Source of the DNA: Pseudomonas sp. K2I15 | GTDB taxonomy: Bacteria; Pseudomonadota; Gammaproteobacteria; Pseudomonadales; Pseudomonadaceae | Length of the DNA: 64,000 nt | Direction: 5' to 3' | Assembly (NCBI RefSeq): GCF_002204795.1 | Contig: NZ_NIXO01000036.1 | Span: forward strand, 1 to 64,000 | Translations under genes and position numbers: made by a program | Notes under the pieces: model-generated | Seen by the model: only the letters and a program-made list of their open reading frames with translations | What the model was told of the DNA's origin: nothing | Databases searched by the model: none | In this document: positions 19,584 through 28,062 of the stretch, piece after piece | Layout: each line of letters starts with the position of its first letter | How positions within the stretch are numbered: the stretch's first letter is position 1

Positions 19584-19602
19584 TGTGTGCGGCAAAATAC
19601 GC

Positions 19603-20307
19603 CTAGAGCAAACCGCCACCATCCACATCAATCACGCTGCCGGTGATAAACCCGTTCTCCATCGCCAGCACATACCCGGCAGCCACTTCTTCGGCCTGCC
19701 CCACTCGCCCTACCGGCAAGGCTCCGCCCGCCTTGGCAAACATCGCCAGCCGCTGCTCCTCGGACAACCCGGCATACGCCTCAGTGTCGATCACACCCGG
19801 GCTGATTACGTTCACCCGCCGTGGCGCCAGTTCCTTGGCCAACTGTTTGCCCAAGGCTTCAGTCGCCGCGTTGATCCCGGTCTTGATGAACTGCCCTGCC
19901 ACGATTTTGCGCCCCAGTTGCCCCGAGGTCAGGGTGATGCTGCCGCGCTCATCGAGAAAGGGCAGCGCCTGCTGGATCGCCCGCAGTGAACCCCAGAGCT
20001 TCACGTTGAAGTTGTCTTGCGCCAGGTTCAGGTCGGTCTCGATCAATGACTTGGCCTGTACCGCAGGGCCTGCGGTGTAGACCAGGTGATCAAACTGCCC
20101 CACCGTTTCGAACAATCGCTGCAACGAGGCTGCGTCGGTTACGTCCACCTGCTCGCTGCGCACTCCGTTCTCCACGGTCGAAGACAAGCGCCGCCCGGCC
20201 AGCACCACGTGGGCGCCGCGTGCCACGGCCTGCTTGACCACGGCTGCGCCAATGCCGCTGCTACCGCCGATGACGATGATGGTTTTGCCATTGAGGGGAG
20301 AAGTCAT
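19603..20307 (-). CDS. SDR-family protein with atypical active site
   Basis: A 234-residue short-chain dehydrogenase/reductase. The cofactor loop GGSSGIG is at 14-20, AGRR near 37-40 favours NADP, and VYTAG near 76-80 replaces NNAG. Ser128 (TLTSGQ) is the usual catalytic Ser. The following segment GQFIKTGINAATEAL has no Tyr-xxx-Lys: the Tyr position is K or F and the Lys position is N. The cluster end PVGRVGQAEEVAAGYVLAME... is normal for the family. It is divergent from a LysR regulator, and activity as a standard oxidoreductase is doubtful. Confidence 0.85.
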   Translation of the reverse strand: MTSPLNGKTIIVIGGSSGIGAAVVKQAVARGAHVVLAGRRLSSTVENGVRSEQVDVTDAASLQRLFETVGQFDHLVYTAGPAVQAKSLIETDLNLAQDNFNVKLWGSLRAIQQALPFLDERGSITLTSGQLGRKIVAGQFIKTGINAATEALGKQLAKELAPRRVNVISPGVIDTEAYAGLSEEQRLAMFAKAGGALPVGRVGQAEEVAAGYVLAMENGFITGSVIDVDGGGLL

Positions 20308-20407
20308 GGAGAAATACCTGGTTGAGAAAATGAGCTTTCATCTTCCCAGCTTGGCAATCGTTGAAAAATCCCGGTAAAACGACAAGATCTTTAAAGGATT
20401 TTTACAA

Positions 20408-21310
20408 ATGAGCTCAATCCTCGACCTTGAAGTCTTCGTACGCACCGCCGACACCGGCAGCCTGTCGGCGGCTGCCCGTAGCCTCAGCCTGACCCCGGCC
20501 GCCGCCAGCATTGCCCTCAAGCGCCTGGAAACCCGCCTGGGCATCCGGCTGCTGGCGCGCTCCACCCGCAGCATGCGCCTGACCGAAGAAGGCCGGCGCT
20601 ACCTCGACAGCGTGCGTGTGGCCCTGGGGGCGTTGTCTGAAGGCGAGCAAGCGATCAAGCAACAAGGCCAGAGCCTCAGTGGTTTGCTGCAATTGGCCGC
20701 GCCCTCGGATTTCGGGCGCAATGTGCTGCTGGGCTGGCTGGATGAGTTCAAGCTCGAACACCCCAACGTGCGCCTTCAGTTGCTGCTCAACGACAGCAAT
20801 GCCGACCTGTTCCGCGAAACCGTCGACATCGCCCTGCGTTTCGGCGTGCCAAGGGACTCCAGCCTGGTGGCGCTGCCGGTGGTACCCGACCACCAACGGG
20901 TGGCGTGTGCCAGCCCCGAGTACCTGACGCGCCACGGTACGCCGCGCACGCCCCAGGACTTGGCGCAACACAGCACGCTACGCTACATGCGCCAGGGCCG
21001 CGCAAACAACACCTGGTACTTTCGCCGGGGCGCCGTGCTCCAGGAAGTCGAGGTGACAGGCGATTACCTGAGTGATGACGGCGAGATCGTGCGGCGCTGG
21101 GCGTTGGCCGGGCATGGGATCGCTTATAAGGCACGGCTGGATATAGCACGCGATGTCAAGGCCGGGCGGCTGGTGCCTTTGCTGACCGATTGGCAAGGCG
21201 AGCCGACGCCGTTCAATTTGATGTGCCCGCACCGGCTGCAAGTGTCGGAACGGGTGAAGGTACTGCACCGGTTCCTGCAACTGCGCTGCGCCGAACTATT
21301 ACCGCAATAA
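20408..21310 (+). CDS. LysR-family transcriptional regulator
   Basis: A 300-residue LysR regulator. The winged HTH lies at about 4-62 (FVRTADTGSLSAAARSL... AAASIALKRLETRLGIRLL), followed by the effector-binding domain from about 90. AAGGA lies upstream of the ATG. It is divergent from the SDR gene with 100 bases between starts and probably controls it. The ligand is unknown. Confidence 0.9.
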   Translation: MSSILDLEVFVRTADTGSLSAAARSLSLTPAAASIALKRLETRLGIRLLARSTRSMRLTEEGRRYLDSVRVALGALSEGEQAIKQQGQSLSGLLQLAAPSDFGRNVLLGWLDEFKLEHPNVRLQLLLNDSNADLFRETVDIALRFGVPRDSSLVALPVVPDHQRVACASPEYLTRHGTPRTPQDLAQHSTLRYMRQGRANNTWYFRRGAVLQEVEVTGDYLSDDGEIVRRWALAGHGIAYKARLDIARDVKAGRLVPLLTDWQGEPTPFNLMCPHRLQVSERVKVLHRFLQLRCAELLPQ

Positions 21311-21388
21311 CCGTCGCGGGGCTTGTTCCAGAGCCTTGCTGTCTGGTATTGGATAAGTACTGTCTCCCCCCCTTTTGAGGTGTTCACG

Positions 21389-22396
21389 ATGATTTACCGC
21401 ACACTGGGCCAGTCCGGGTTGAAGGTCAGCGCATTGACCCTGGGCAGCATGATGTTTGGCGAGCAAACCAGCACCGAAGACTCGCTGCGCATCATCGACA
21501 AGGCCTGGGATCAAGGCATTAATTTTATCGACACCGCCGACGTCTACACCGGCGGGCGTTCCGAGGAAATCGTCGGCGAGGCCATCGCCCGCCAGCGCCA
21601 GGATTGGGTGCTGGCCTCCAAGGTCGGCATCGGCCCGCTGGACGGCCTGCCAAACCGCAGCGGCTTGAGTCGCAAGCGAATTTTCAATGCACTGGAAGCC
21701 AGCCTGACGCGCCTCGACACCGATTACCTGGACATCTACTACCTGCACCGTGAAGACCACAACACACCGCTGGAAGTCACGATTTCGGCGATTGGCGACT
21801 TGATCCGCGAGGGCAAGATCCGCCATTGGGGCCTGTCCAACTACCGTGGCTGGCGCATCGCTGAAGTGATCCGCGTGGCCGAGCGCCTTGGGGTAGACAA
21901 GCCGATCATCAGCCAACCGCTGTACAACATCGTCAACCGTCAGGCCGAGGTGGAGCAAATCACCGCCGCTGCTGCGTATGGCCTGGGCGTGGTGCCTTAC
22001 AGCCCGCTGGCCCGTGGCGTGCTCAGTGGCAAATACGCGCCGGACGTGACGCCTGAAGCCAACAGCCGTGCCGGGCGCCAGGACAAGCGCATCCTGGAAA
22101 CCGAATGGCGCGTTGAATCCCTGCGCATCGCCCAGCAGATCCAGCAATACACCCAAGGCCGTGGCGTGGGGATTGTCGAATTCGCGATTGCCTGGGTGCT
22201 GAACAACTCGGCGGTCAGTTCGGCGATTGTCGGGCCGCGCACCGAGGCCCAGTGGGACGCCTACACCGGCGCGTTGGAGGTCAAGATCACGGCTGAGGAT
22301 GAAGCGTTTATTGATTCGCTCGTCACGCCAGGGCATGCGTCGACGCCGGGGTTCAATGATGTGAGCCACTTTGTGTCGGGGCGAATTGCCCGATAG
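21389..22396 (+). CDS. Aldo/keto reductase
   Basis: A 335-residue AKR protein using the ATG at 21389 (GAGG upstream). The tetrad is visible: Asp and Tyr in FIDTADVYTGG, Lys in LASKVG, and His in YYLHREDH. VVPYSPLARGVLSGKY and the C-terminal GPRTEAQ cofactor-phosphate contact region mark the YajO/Tas-like AKR branch, typically NADPH-dependent reductases of broad substrate range. It stands alone, 78 bases after the LysR gene. Confidence 0.9.
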   Translation: MIYRTLGQSGLKVSALTLGSMMFGEQTSTEDSLRIIDKAWDQGINFIDTADVYTGGRSEEIVGEAIARQRQDWVLASKVGIGPLDGLPNRSGLSRKRIFNALEASLTRLDTDYLDIYYLHREDHNTPLEVTISAIGDLIREGKIRHWGLSNYRGWRIAEVIRVAERLGVDKPIISQPLYNIVNRQAEVEQITAAAAYGLGVVPYSPLARGVLSGKYAPDVTPEANSRAGRQDKRILETEWRVESLRIAQQIQQYTQGRGVGIVEFAIAWVLNNSAVSSAIVGPRTEAQWDAYTGALEVKITAEDEAFIDSLVTPGHASTPGFNDVSHFVSGRIAR

Positions 22397-22417
22397 CCGA
22401 GTGGCATACACCTGGCC

Positions 22418-22443
22418 TGTGGTGAGGGGCTTGCCCCCTCGCC
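22418..22443. repeat. Single REP-like hairpin of a second class
   Basis: GAGGGG-CTTG-CCCCCTC hairpin (TGTGGTGAGGGGCTTGCCCC...). It resembles the second common REP class of P. fluorescens, seen here as one copy only. Confidence 0.5.
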
Positions 22444-22535
22444 CCAAAACAGAGCAAACATGTCACCTCAAAAGCACTATATTCCCTCCCTGAAATCTCC
22501 CCTCTTTTGTATGAATCGGTTTTCGCGAGGACAGC

Positions 22536-23417
22536 GTGTCTAAAGGTGTTGTGTTATCGGTCTTGGCCTCGGTGTTGTTTGCCGTGATGTATTACTTCAC
22601 GTCGCTGTTGACGCCCTTGAGCGGCCAGGAGATTTTCGGCTGGCGGATGTTGCTGACAGCGCCCTGCATGACCGTATTCATGATCGTCAGCGGCGAGTGG
22701 CGGCGGGCGTGGGACGTGGTTCGGCTGGTAGCGGCCAAGCCCGGATTGATCGGCGGGCTTATGTTGTGTTCAGCCTTGCTGGGGCTGCAGCTGTGGCTCT
22801 TCATGTGGGCGCCGCTCAATGGCCGCAGCCTGGATGTATCGCTGGGGTATTTCCTGCTGCCGTTGACGATGGTGCTGACCGGGCGCCTGGTGTATGGCGA
22901 ACAACTGTCACACCTGCAAAAGATCGCGGTGTTTTTTGCCGCCTGCGGCGTACTTAACGAGTTGTATCAGGTAGGCGGTTTCTCCTGGGCCACGCTGCTG
23001 GTGATCATCGGTTACCCGATTTACTTCATCGTGCGCAAACGCCTGAAGACCGACCACCTGGGCGGGCTGTGGTTCGATATGGCGCTGATGTTGCCGGTGG
23101 CGTTGTGGTTCGTGCAAAGCGGCGAGCAGGGTTTTGCCGTGCTCGACGCCCACAAGCGCTTGTACGTCTTGATCCCGATACTGGGGCTGATCAGTGCCTC
23201 GGCGCTGGTGTCCTACATCGTTGCCAGCCGCTTGCTGGCGTTCAGCCTGTTCGGGCTGCTCAGCTATGTGGAGCCGGTGCTGTTGCTCGGGGTCGCCTTG
23301 TTGCTGGGCGAAAGCATCAAGGCCGGGGAATGGCTGACGTATATTCCGATCTGGCTGGCGGTGATGGTGCTGGTGTTTGAAGGCTTCAAGCATTTGGTGC
23401 GCCAGCGGAAGGCTTGA
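22536..23417 (+). CDS. rarD: EamA-family transporter RarD
   Basis: A 293-residue protein with ten predicted membrane segments. It starts at GTG 22536 with GCGAGGA upstream. The N-terminal VVLSVLASVLFAVMYYFTSLL, then GWRMLLTAP, and PLNGRSLDVSLGYFLLPLTM are hallmarks of RarD (chloramphenicol-sensitivity protein of the drug/metabolite transporter superfamily). Its physiological substrate is unknown. The 3' end overlaps the convergent gene by 32 bases. Confidence 0.88.
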   Translation: MSKGVVLSVLASVLFAVMYYFTSLLTPLSGQEIFGWRMLLTAPCMTVFMIVSGEWRRAWDVVRLVAAKPGLIGGLMLCSALLGLQLWLFMWAPLNGRSLDVSLGYFLLPLTMVLTGRLVYGEQLSHLQKIAVFFAACGVLNELYQVGGFSWATLLVIIGYPIYFIVRKRLKTDHLGGLWFDMALMLPVALWFVQSGEQGFAVLDAHKRLYVLIPILGLISASALVSYIVASRLLAFSLFGLLSYVEPVLLLGVALLLGESIKAGEWLTYIPIWLAVMVLVFEGFKHLVRQRKA

Positions 23418-24618
23418 CCGAGAGTTTTTCGTCTGCCATTCCCAGCATCACTGCCGTTTGCCCCAGCCCCCCTCTGATGGACCCGTAATAAGGAATCCTG
23501 CTTTGGATTTCGTTGCCTATTTTCGTCAGCACGGCGTCCATTTGCGCTTTTTCAATGCCAAACAGCTGGCCGAGCCGGTTGCCCTGGTTGAGTTCAAGCA
23601 AGGTGCCGGTGACGGGGTTTTTGACGATTTTCTCGATGGACTCCGCCACATCCTCAGGCACACCCAACGCGATCAAGGCCGTTCCAATGCCGGAACCTGG
23701 ATTGCTTAGTTGGCGGATGAACTCGTCGAACAGCCCCCGCAAGTCGTTGGCCCCCACATTATCCAGGGCAACGCCGACGACCGTCTTGAGGTACTGCTTT
23801 TGCGGCATGGGAGACAACGGCTCGTTATTATTCAAGCCGTTTCTCACAAAGTAGAAATTACGCTTGTCACCTGCGCCATGGAGATTGCCGTAGGCGTCGT
23901 ACTGATAGAGCACTGTTTCCCCGTCGGGACGTGTTCCTGCAAAGGTCACCCGGCCTTCGCGGGTTTCAACTTTCAGGTAGGTACCTGCCAACCCGTTGAC
24001 CGGTACCGGCGGGACTGTCGTGTTCTTGTCCAGGCGATTGAAGATATCGCCCTTTTCGTAGCCAAAAGGCCCGATCACGGCATTGATATCGCCTGCTGCG
24101 AAGCGCGTCATCGTGTCTTTCACCCGTTTGACCTGCTCGGGAGGCGCATTGCGGGAAAAATGCCGGGCGAACGCTTCCAACTGGTCAGGGTCGGTGGCGA
24201 CGCCTTTAAGCCAGGTGTTCATCTCTTCACGGTTATCGAACTCGAAGAACGAATTGCCGTCCTCGTCAGGAATGTACAACAGGATATTCGACCCGGTTTC
24301 AGAGGCGGGCACGCGTTTGACCAACAGAATGTCGCTCGACTGAACCCCGTCCACCGCGAAGGTGGAGACCTGCGCGCCAATGGTTGATGAGGTGCCCGGG
24401 GCAAGTACGGCATTGGCCAGTTCGACGCCTGCGGCTGTCAGCTCGCCTTGCTCACTGCTCCACTCCACATTCGAGGAGAACGTCACGCGGGCGACAGTGG
24501 CACGACTTAATGGGGTGGAAGGCGCCGGGGCAAAGGGATTAGTGGAGGGTACGTCGTTGGCGGCTGTTGCCTGATTTAGCCCTGAAAGAGGATTACCGGT
24601 GCGAGCAATGACGGTCAT
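23386..24618 (-). CDS. Toxin-domain-like protein (DUF6543/dermonecrotic-toxin style), unassigned
   Basis: A 410-residue protein without signal peptide or membrane segment. The central block SNILLYIPDEDGNSFFEFDN then MNTWLKGVATDP... FARHFS resembles the repeated N-terminal domain of large pseudomonad dermonecrotic/FitD-like toxin proteins annotated DUF6543. It is much shorter than those proteins and could be a stand-alone member or a derived fragment. A Ser/Thr/Pro/Ala-rich N-terminus of about 45 residues precedes it, and TRPDGETVLYQYDAYGNLHG is an RHS-like turn. Its start lies 123 bases before the hpd stop on the same strand. Secretion route and role are unknown; the family call is from memory of the pattern. 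Confidence 0.6.
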   Translation of the reverse strand: MTVIARTGNPLSGLNQATAANDVPSTNPFAPAPSTPLSRATVARVTFSSNVEWSSEQGELTAAGVELANAVLAPGTSSTIGAQVSTFAVDGVQSSDILLVKRVPASETGSNILLYIPDEDGNSFFEFDNREEMNTWLKGVATDPDQLEAFARHFSRNAPPEQVKRVKDTMTRFAAGDINAVIGPFGYEKGDIFNRLDKNTTVPPVPVNGLAGTYLKVETREGRVTFAGTRPDGETVLYQYDAYGNLHGAGDKRNFYFVRNGLNNNEPLSPMPQKQYLKTVVGVALDNVGANDLRGLFDEFIRQLSNPGSGIGTALIALGVPEDVAESIEKIVKNPVTGTLLELNQGNRLGQLFGIEKAQMDAVLTKIGNEIQSRIPYYGSIRGGLGQTAVMLGMADEKLSVKPSAGAPNA

Positions 24619-24683
24619 ACATGAATCTCAACTGCGGATAGGGCACTGAGTGACGTTGGCGGCAAATTTCGTTCCGGCGGGCA

Positions 24684-24719
24684 ACAAAAAACCCGACCGG
24701 GATGGCTCCCGGTCGGGCT
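24684..24719 (-). terminator. Rho-independent terminator of hpd
   Basis: CCCGACCGGGA (24692-24702) pairs with TCCCGGTCGGG (24707-24717). On the minus strand the stem is followed by TTTTTTG. It sits just after the hpd stop. Confidence 0.9.
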
Positions 24720-24740
24720 TCAGGTGTAACGCGCAGGCAA

Positions 24741-25817
24741 TCAGTCGGCAGTCAATACACCACGACGCACCTGGTCGCGCTCGATGGATTCGAACAGCGC
24801 CTTGAAGTTACCTTCACCAAAACCGTCATCCCCCTTGCGCTGGATGAACTCGAAGAACACCGGGCCCATCAGGGTTTCCGAGAAGATCTGCAGCAACAGG
24901 CGCTTGTCGCCCGCCACCGACGAACCGTCCAGCAGGATACCCCGCGCTTGCAGTTGGTCCACCGGCTCACCGTGGTTCGGCAGACGGCCTTCGAGCATTT
25001 CGTAGTAGGTATCTGGCGGTGCCGTCATGAAGCGCATGCCGATCTTCTTCAACGCGTCCCAGGTCTTGACCAGGTCATCGGTGAGGAAGGCCACGTGCTG
25101 GATGCCTTCGCCGTTGAACTGCATCAGGAACTCTTCAATCTGGCCGGCGCCCTTGGACGACTCTTCGTTCAACGGGATACGGATCATGCCGTCCGGGGCG
25201 CTCATGGCCTTGGAGGTCAGGCCGGTGTATTCGCCCTTGATATCGAAGTAGCGCGCTTCACGGAAGTTGAACAGCTTCTCGTAGAAGTTCGCCCAGTAGG
25301 CCATGCGCCCGCGGTACACGTTGTGGGTCAGGTGATCGATGACCTTGAGGCTTGCGCCTACCGGGTTGCGCTCAACGCCTTCGAGGAACACGAAGTCGAT
25401 GTCATAGATCGAACTGCCTTCGCCGAAGCGGTCGATCAGGTACAGCGGCGCGCCGCCGATGCCCTTGATCGCCGGCAAGTTCAGTTCCATCGGGCCGGTT
25501 TCGATATGGATCGGCTGGGCGCCCAGCTCCAGGGCCCGGTTGTAGGCCTGTTGCGAGTCCTTGACGCGAAACGCCATGCCGCACACCGACGGACCGTGCT
25601 CGGCGGCAAAGTAGGAGGCGATGCTGTTGGGTTCGTTGTTGAGGATCAGGTTGATCTCGCCCTGACGGTACAGGTGCACGTTTTTGGAACGGTGGGTCGC
25701 GACTTTGGTGAAGCCCATGATCTCGAAGATCGGCTCCAGGATGCCCGGGGTTGGCGATGCGAATTCGATGAATTCAAAGCCCATCAGGCCCATTGGGTTT
25801 TCGTATAGGTCTGCCAT
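24741..25817 (-). CDS. hpd: 4-Hydroxyphenylpyruvate dioxygenase
   Basis: A 358-residue non-heme iron dioxygenase converting 4-hydroxyphenylpyruvate to homogentisate in tyrosine catabolism. The iron ligands are H162 (VIDHLTHN), H241 (GIQHVAF) and E323 (GPVFFEFIQR), matching the P. fluorescens enzyme in position and length. C-terminal elements GDDGFGEGNFKALFESIE form the closing helix. It is monocistronic here with its own terminator. The 248-base stretch upstream holds no convincing gene. Confidence 0.97.
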   Translation of the reverse strand: MADLYENPMGLMGFEFIEFASPTPGILEPIFEIMGFTKVATHRSKNVHLYRQGEINLILNNEPNSIASYFAAEHGPSVCGMAFRVKDSQQAYNRALELGAQPIHIETGPMELNLPAIKGIGGAPLYLIDRFGEGSSIYDIDFVFLEGVERNPVGASLKVIDHLTHNVYRGRMAYWANFYEKLFNFREARYFDIKGEYTGLTSKAMSAPDGMIRIPLNEESSKGAGQIEEFLMQFNGEGIQHVAFLTDDLVKTWDALKKIGMRFMTAPPDTYYEMLEGRLPNHGEPVDQLQARGILLDGSSVAGDKRLLLQIFSETLMGPVFFEFIQRKGDDGFGEGNFKALFESIERDQVRRGVLTAD

Positions 25818-26065
25818 TTTCGGTGCCTCATCATTCTTATGCTTAACGGATGTCGTCAGTTGCCAGCAAGGATGAGGTGGGCAGGTGGCGCACAGGAGAT
25901 ACCCCGCACGCTGCGGGCGAGGAAGTCACCGAAGATGAGTGGGGACCCGAGTAGCTTCATGGTTGGATCGGTCTCTGACAGGCGTGGCTTGCGTAGTCGC
26001 AAGTCCATATTCTTTTATGCGTAAATCGATTCTACACAGCGTAACCCTGTTTGTCCGTACTCTTA

Positions 26066-26989
26066 TCAAATCCCCATTGCCCGGGTGCGCGCAAGGGGTT
26101 TGTTACACAGGTAGATGCCCAGCAGGATCACGGCCCCGCCCAGCAGCATTGGCGCGGTCAGTTGCTCGCCAAGCAGCAATGCGCCGCAGATGACCGCCGT
26201 CAGCGGATTGAGGGCGATGAATACACCCGCGCGGGTCGCGCCGATGCGGCGCAGGCCATCGTAGTAGCCGATGTAGGCCAGTGCCGAGCCCAGCACGCCC
26301 AGGTACAGCAAACTTATCAGCTGGGGCAGCTCAATGCTGCCCAACGCAACCACCGTCAACCGGCCCGTTGCCAGCGTGGTGATTGTCAGCATCAGTGCGC
26401 CCAGCAGGACCGACCAGGTCACGGTTTGCAATGGCCCCAGGCTCTGGTTGAGGCCACGGGAAAACAGCGAGTACACGCCCCACCCCACCACGCAGCCGGC
26501 AATCAGCAAGTCACCGACCCAGGCATTCGCAGCGCCCTGCAACAGCTGCGGGTTGCGACTGACGATCACCAGCCCCGCGCCGCCCAAGCACAGGGCGATA
26601 CCCAGCAGTTTGAGCTGTCCCAGGCGCTCCTTGAACAATAGCCACGAGGCCAGACCAATCACCGCCGGGTTCAGCGCCACGATCAGCGACGCCCGGGACG
26701 CATTGATGTAATGCAGGCCGTAGAAAAAGCACAGGTTGTAGAAAAAGATCCCGAAAAACCCAAGCACGGTTAACTGCACGAGTTGCGCCATGGTCGGGCG
26801 CACCAGACGAATACGCGCGACGCCCAGGAACATCAGCAGTGCCAGGCTTGCCAGCACAAAACGCACGGTCGCCGCCAGCAATGGGTCCAGGTCTGCGGCC
26901 AGATAACGCCCGGCAACGAAGGTGCCGCCCCAGATCATGGTCACGGCCGCCAATTTCAAATACGTGAGACGGTCAGAGGTCGGGCTCAT
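26066..26989 (-). CDS. EamA/DMT-family transporter
   Basis: A 307-residue protein using the ATG at 26989, with ten hydrophobic segments in two EamA repeats (TMIWGGTFVAGRY at the start; GDLLIAGCVVGWGVYSLFSR opening the second half). It belongs to the drug/metabolite exporter family, and its substrate is unknown. It is divergent from a LysR gene with only 77 bases between starts, so control by that regulator is likely. Confidence 0.88.
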   Translation of the reverse strand: MSPTSDRLTYLKLAAVTMIWGGTFVAGRYLAADLDPLLAATVRFVLASLALLMFLGVARIRLVRPTMAQLVQLTVLGFFGIFFYNLCFFYGLHYINASRASLIVALNPAVIGLASWLLFKERLGQLKLLGIALCLGGAGLVIVSRNPQLLQGAANAWVGDLLIAGCVVGWGVYSLFSRGLNQSLGPLQTVTWSVLLGALMLTITTLATGRLTVVALGSIELPQLISLLYLGVLGSALAYIGYYDGLRRIGATRAGVFIALNPLTAVICGALLLGEQLTAPMLLGGAVILLGIYLCNKPLARTRAMGI

Positions 26990-27066
26990 CAGATTTCTAC
27001 TCAAGAAACACGGGATTGGCTTATTGTTCGGCTAATCCCTTGTCATCGTAAAATGAGTAAATACTC

Positions 27067-27939
27067 ATGACCCTTACCCAACTGGAAATCTTCTCCCTGG
27101 TGGCCGAGCTGCAAGGCTTCACCAGCGCCGCCAATCGCCTGGGCATCAGCCAGTCGGCGGTGTCCCATGCGATCAAATCCCTGGAGCAGGAATTGGGTGT
27201 GGAGTTGATCCGGCGCCACCAGTCCCAGGTTGAGCTCAGCGATATCGGCCAACAACTGCTGCTGCGCGCCCGGGCCATGCTCGGGCTGGCCAACACACTG
27301 CAACAGGAAGCCGCTGATGCCCGCGGGATGAAGCGTGGCACGTTGCGCATCGGCTCGTTCGGGCCAACCTCATCGATTCGCCTGTTACCCAGGATTTTGC
27401 GGCGTTTTCGCGAGTTGCATCCGGGCATCGAGGTGCACGTCGACGAAGGCCCCGATCGCCAGGTGATGCAGTGGCTGGAAGAACGGCGCGTCGACGTTGC
27501 GTTTGTGGTGATGCCTGAAGAACGCTTCGATACATTTGCGCTGATCGAGGATCAATTGGTCGCGCTATTGCCATCGGGGCATCCCTTGGGCGCGCAGCCG
27601 AATGTCAGCCTCAAGGCGCTGTGCGGCGAACCCTTTATCCTGACCCAGGCCGGTTCGTCCGAACTGGTTTCAAGGCTGTTCGTCGGTGCCGGGCTGCAGC
27701 CAGATGTGCGTTACCGCTGCTCACAATTGCTCAGTACCCTGGACACCGTGCGCCGGGGCGACGGCGTGACCATTGTTGCCGAGCTGTCGCTGCCTGAATC
27801 CGTGGCTCGGGATTACCTGATCAAGCCGCTCAAGCCTGCCGTCAAACGCCAAGTGGGGCTGGCGGTACTGGATCGACGGCAATCCTCGCCGGCGACTCTG
27901 GCGTTTATTGAACTGGCCACACGCATGCAGCTTGATTGA
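27067..27939 (+). CDS. LysR-family transcriptional regulator
   Basis: A 290-residue LysR protein. Its HTH has FSLVAELQGFTSAANRLGIS then SAVSHAIKSLEQELG. The effector domain starts near 92 (TLRIGSFGPTSSIRLLPRIL). It pairs divergently with the EamA transporter, the usual layout for a regulator of its neighbour. The ribosome site before the ATG is weak (GAG). Confidence 0.9.
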   Translation: MTLTQLEIFSLVAELQGFTSAANRLGISQSAVSHAIKSLEQELGVELIRRHQSQVELSDIGQQLLLRARAMLGLANTLQQEAADARGMKRGTLRIGSFGPTSSIRLLPRILRRFRELHPGIEVHVDEGPDRQVMQWLEERRVDVAFVVMPEERFDTFALIEDQLVALLPSGHPLGAQPNVSLKALCGEPFILTQAGSSELVSRLFVGAGLQPDVRYRCSQLLSTLDTVRRGDGVTIVAELSLPESVARDYLIKPLKPAVKRQVGLAVLDRRQSSPATLAFIELATRMQLD

Positions 27940-28062
27940 GCATGCGCGGTCGCGTGCCGCCATCTATCATGGCCCATACCAATACGCTTTGTTGGAAGGC
28001 CGCCGTGGTTGTCCCGACCGCATTTGAGCGTCTTATCGCCCCTCCCGCTACAGGCCGCACCA

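Noticed and set aside
24702..25808. 368-codon plus-strand frame
   Set aside because: Antisense to hpd, whose iron ligands and length are unmistakable.
25818..26065. Extra small gene upstream of hpd
   Set aside because: Short frames exist, but none has a ribosome site, protein-like composition or recognisable motif.
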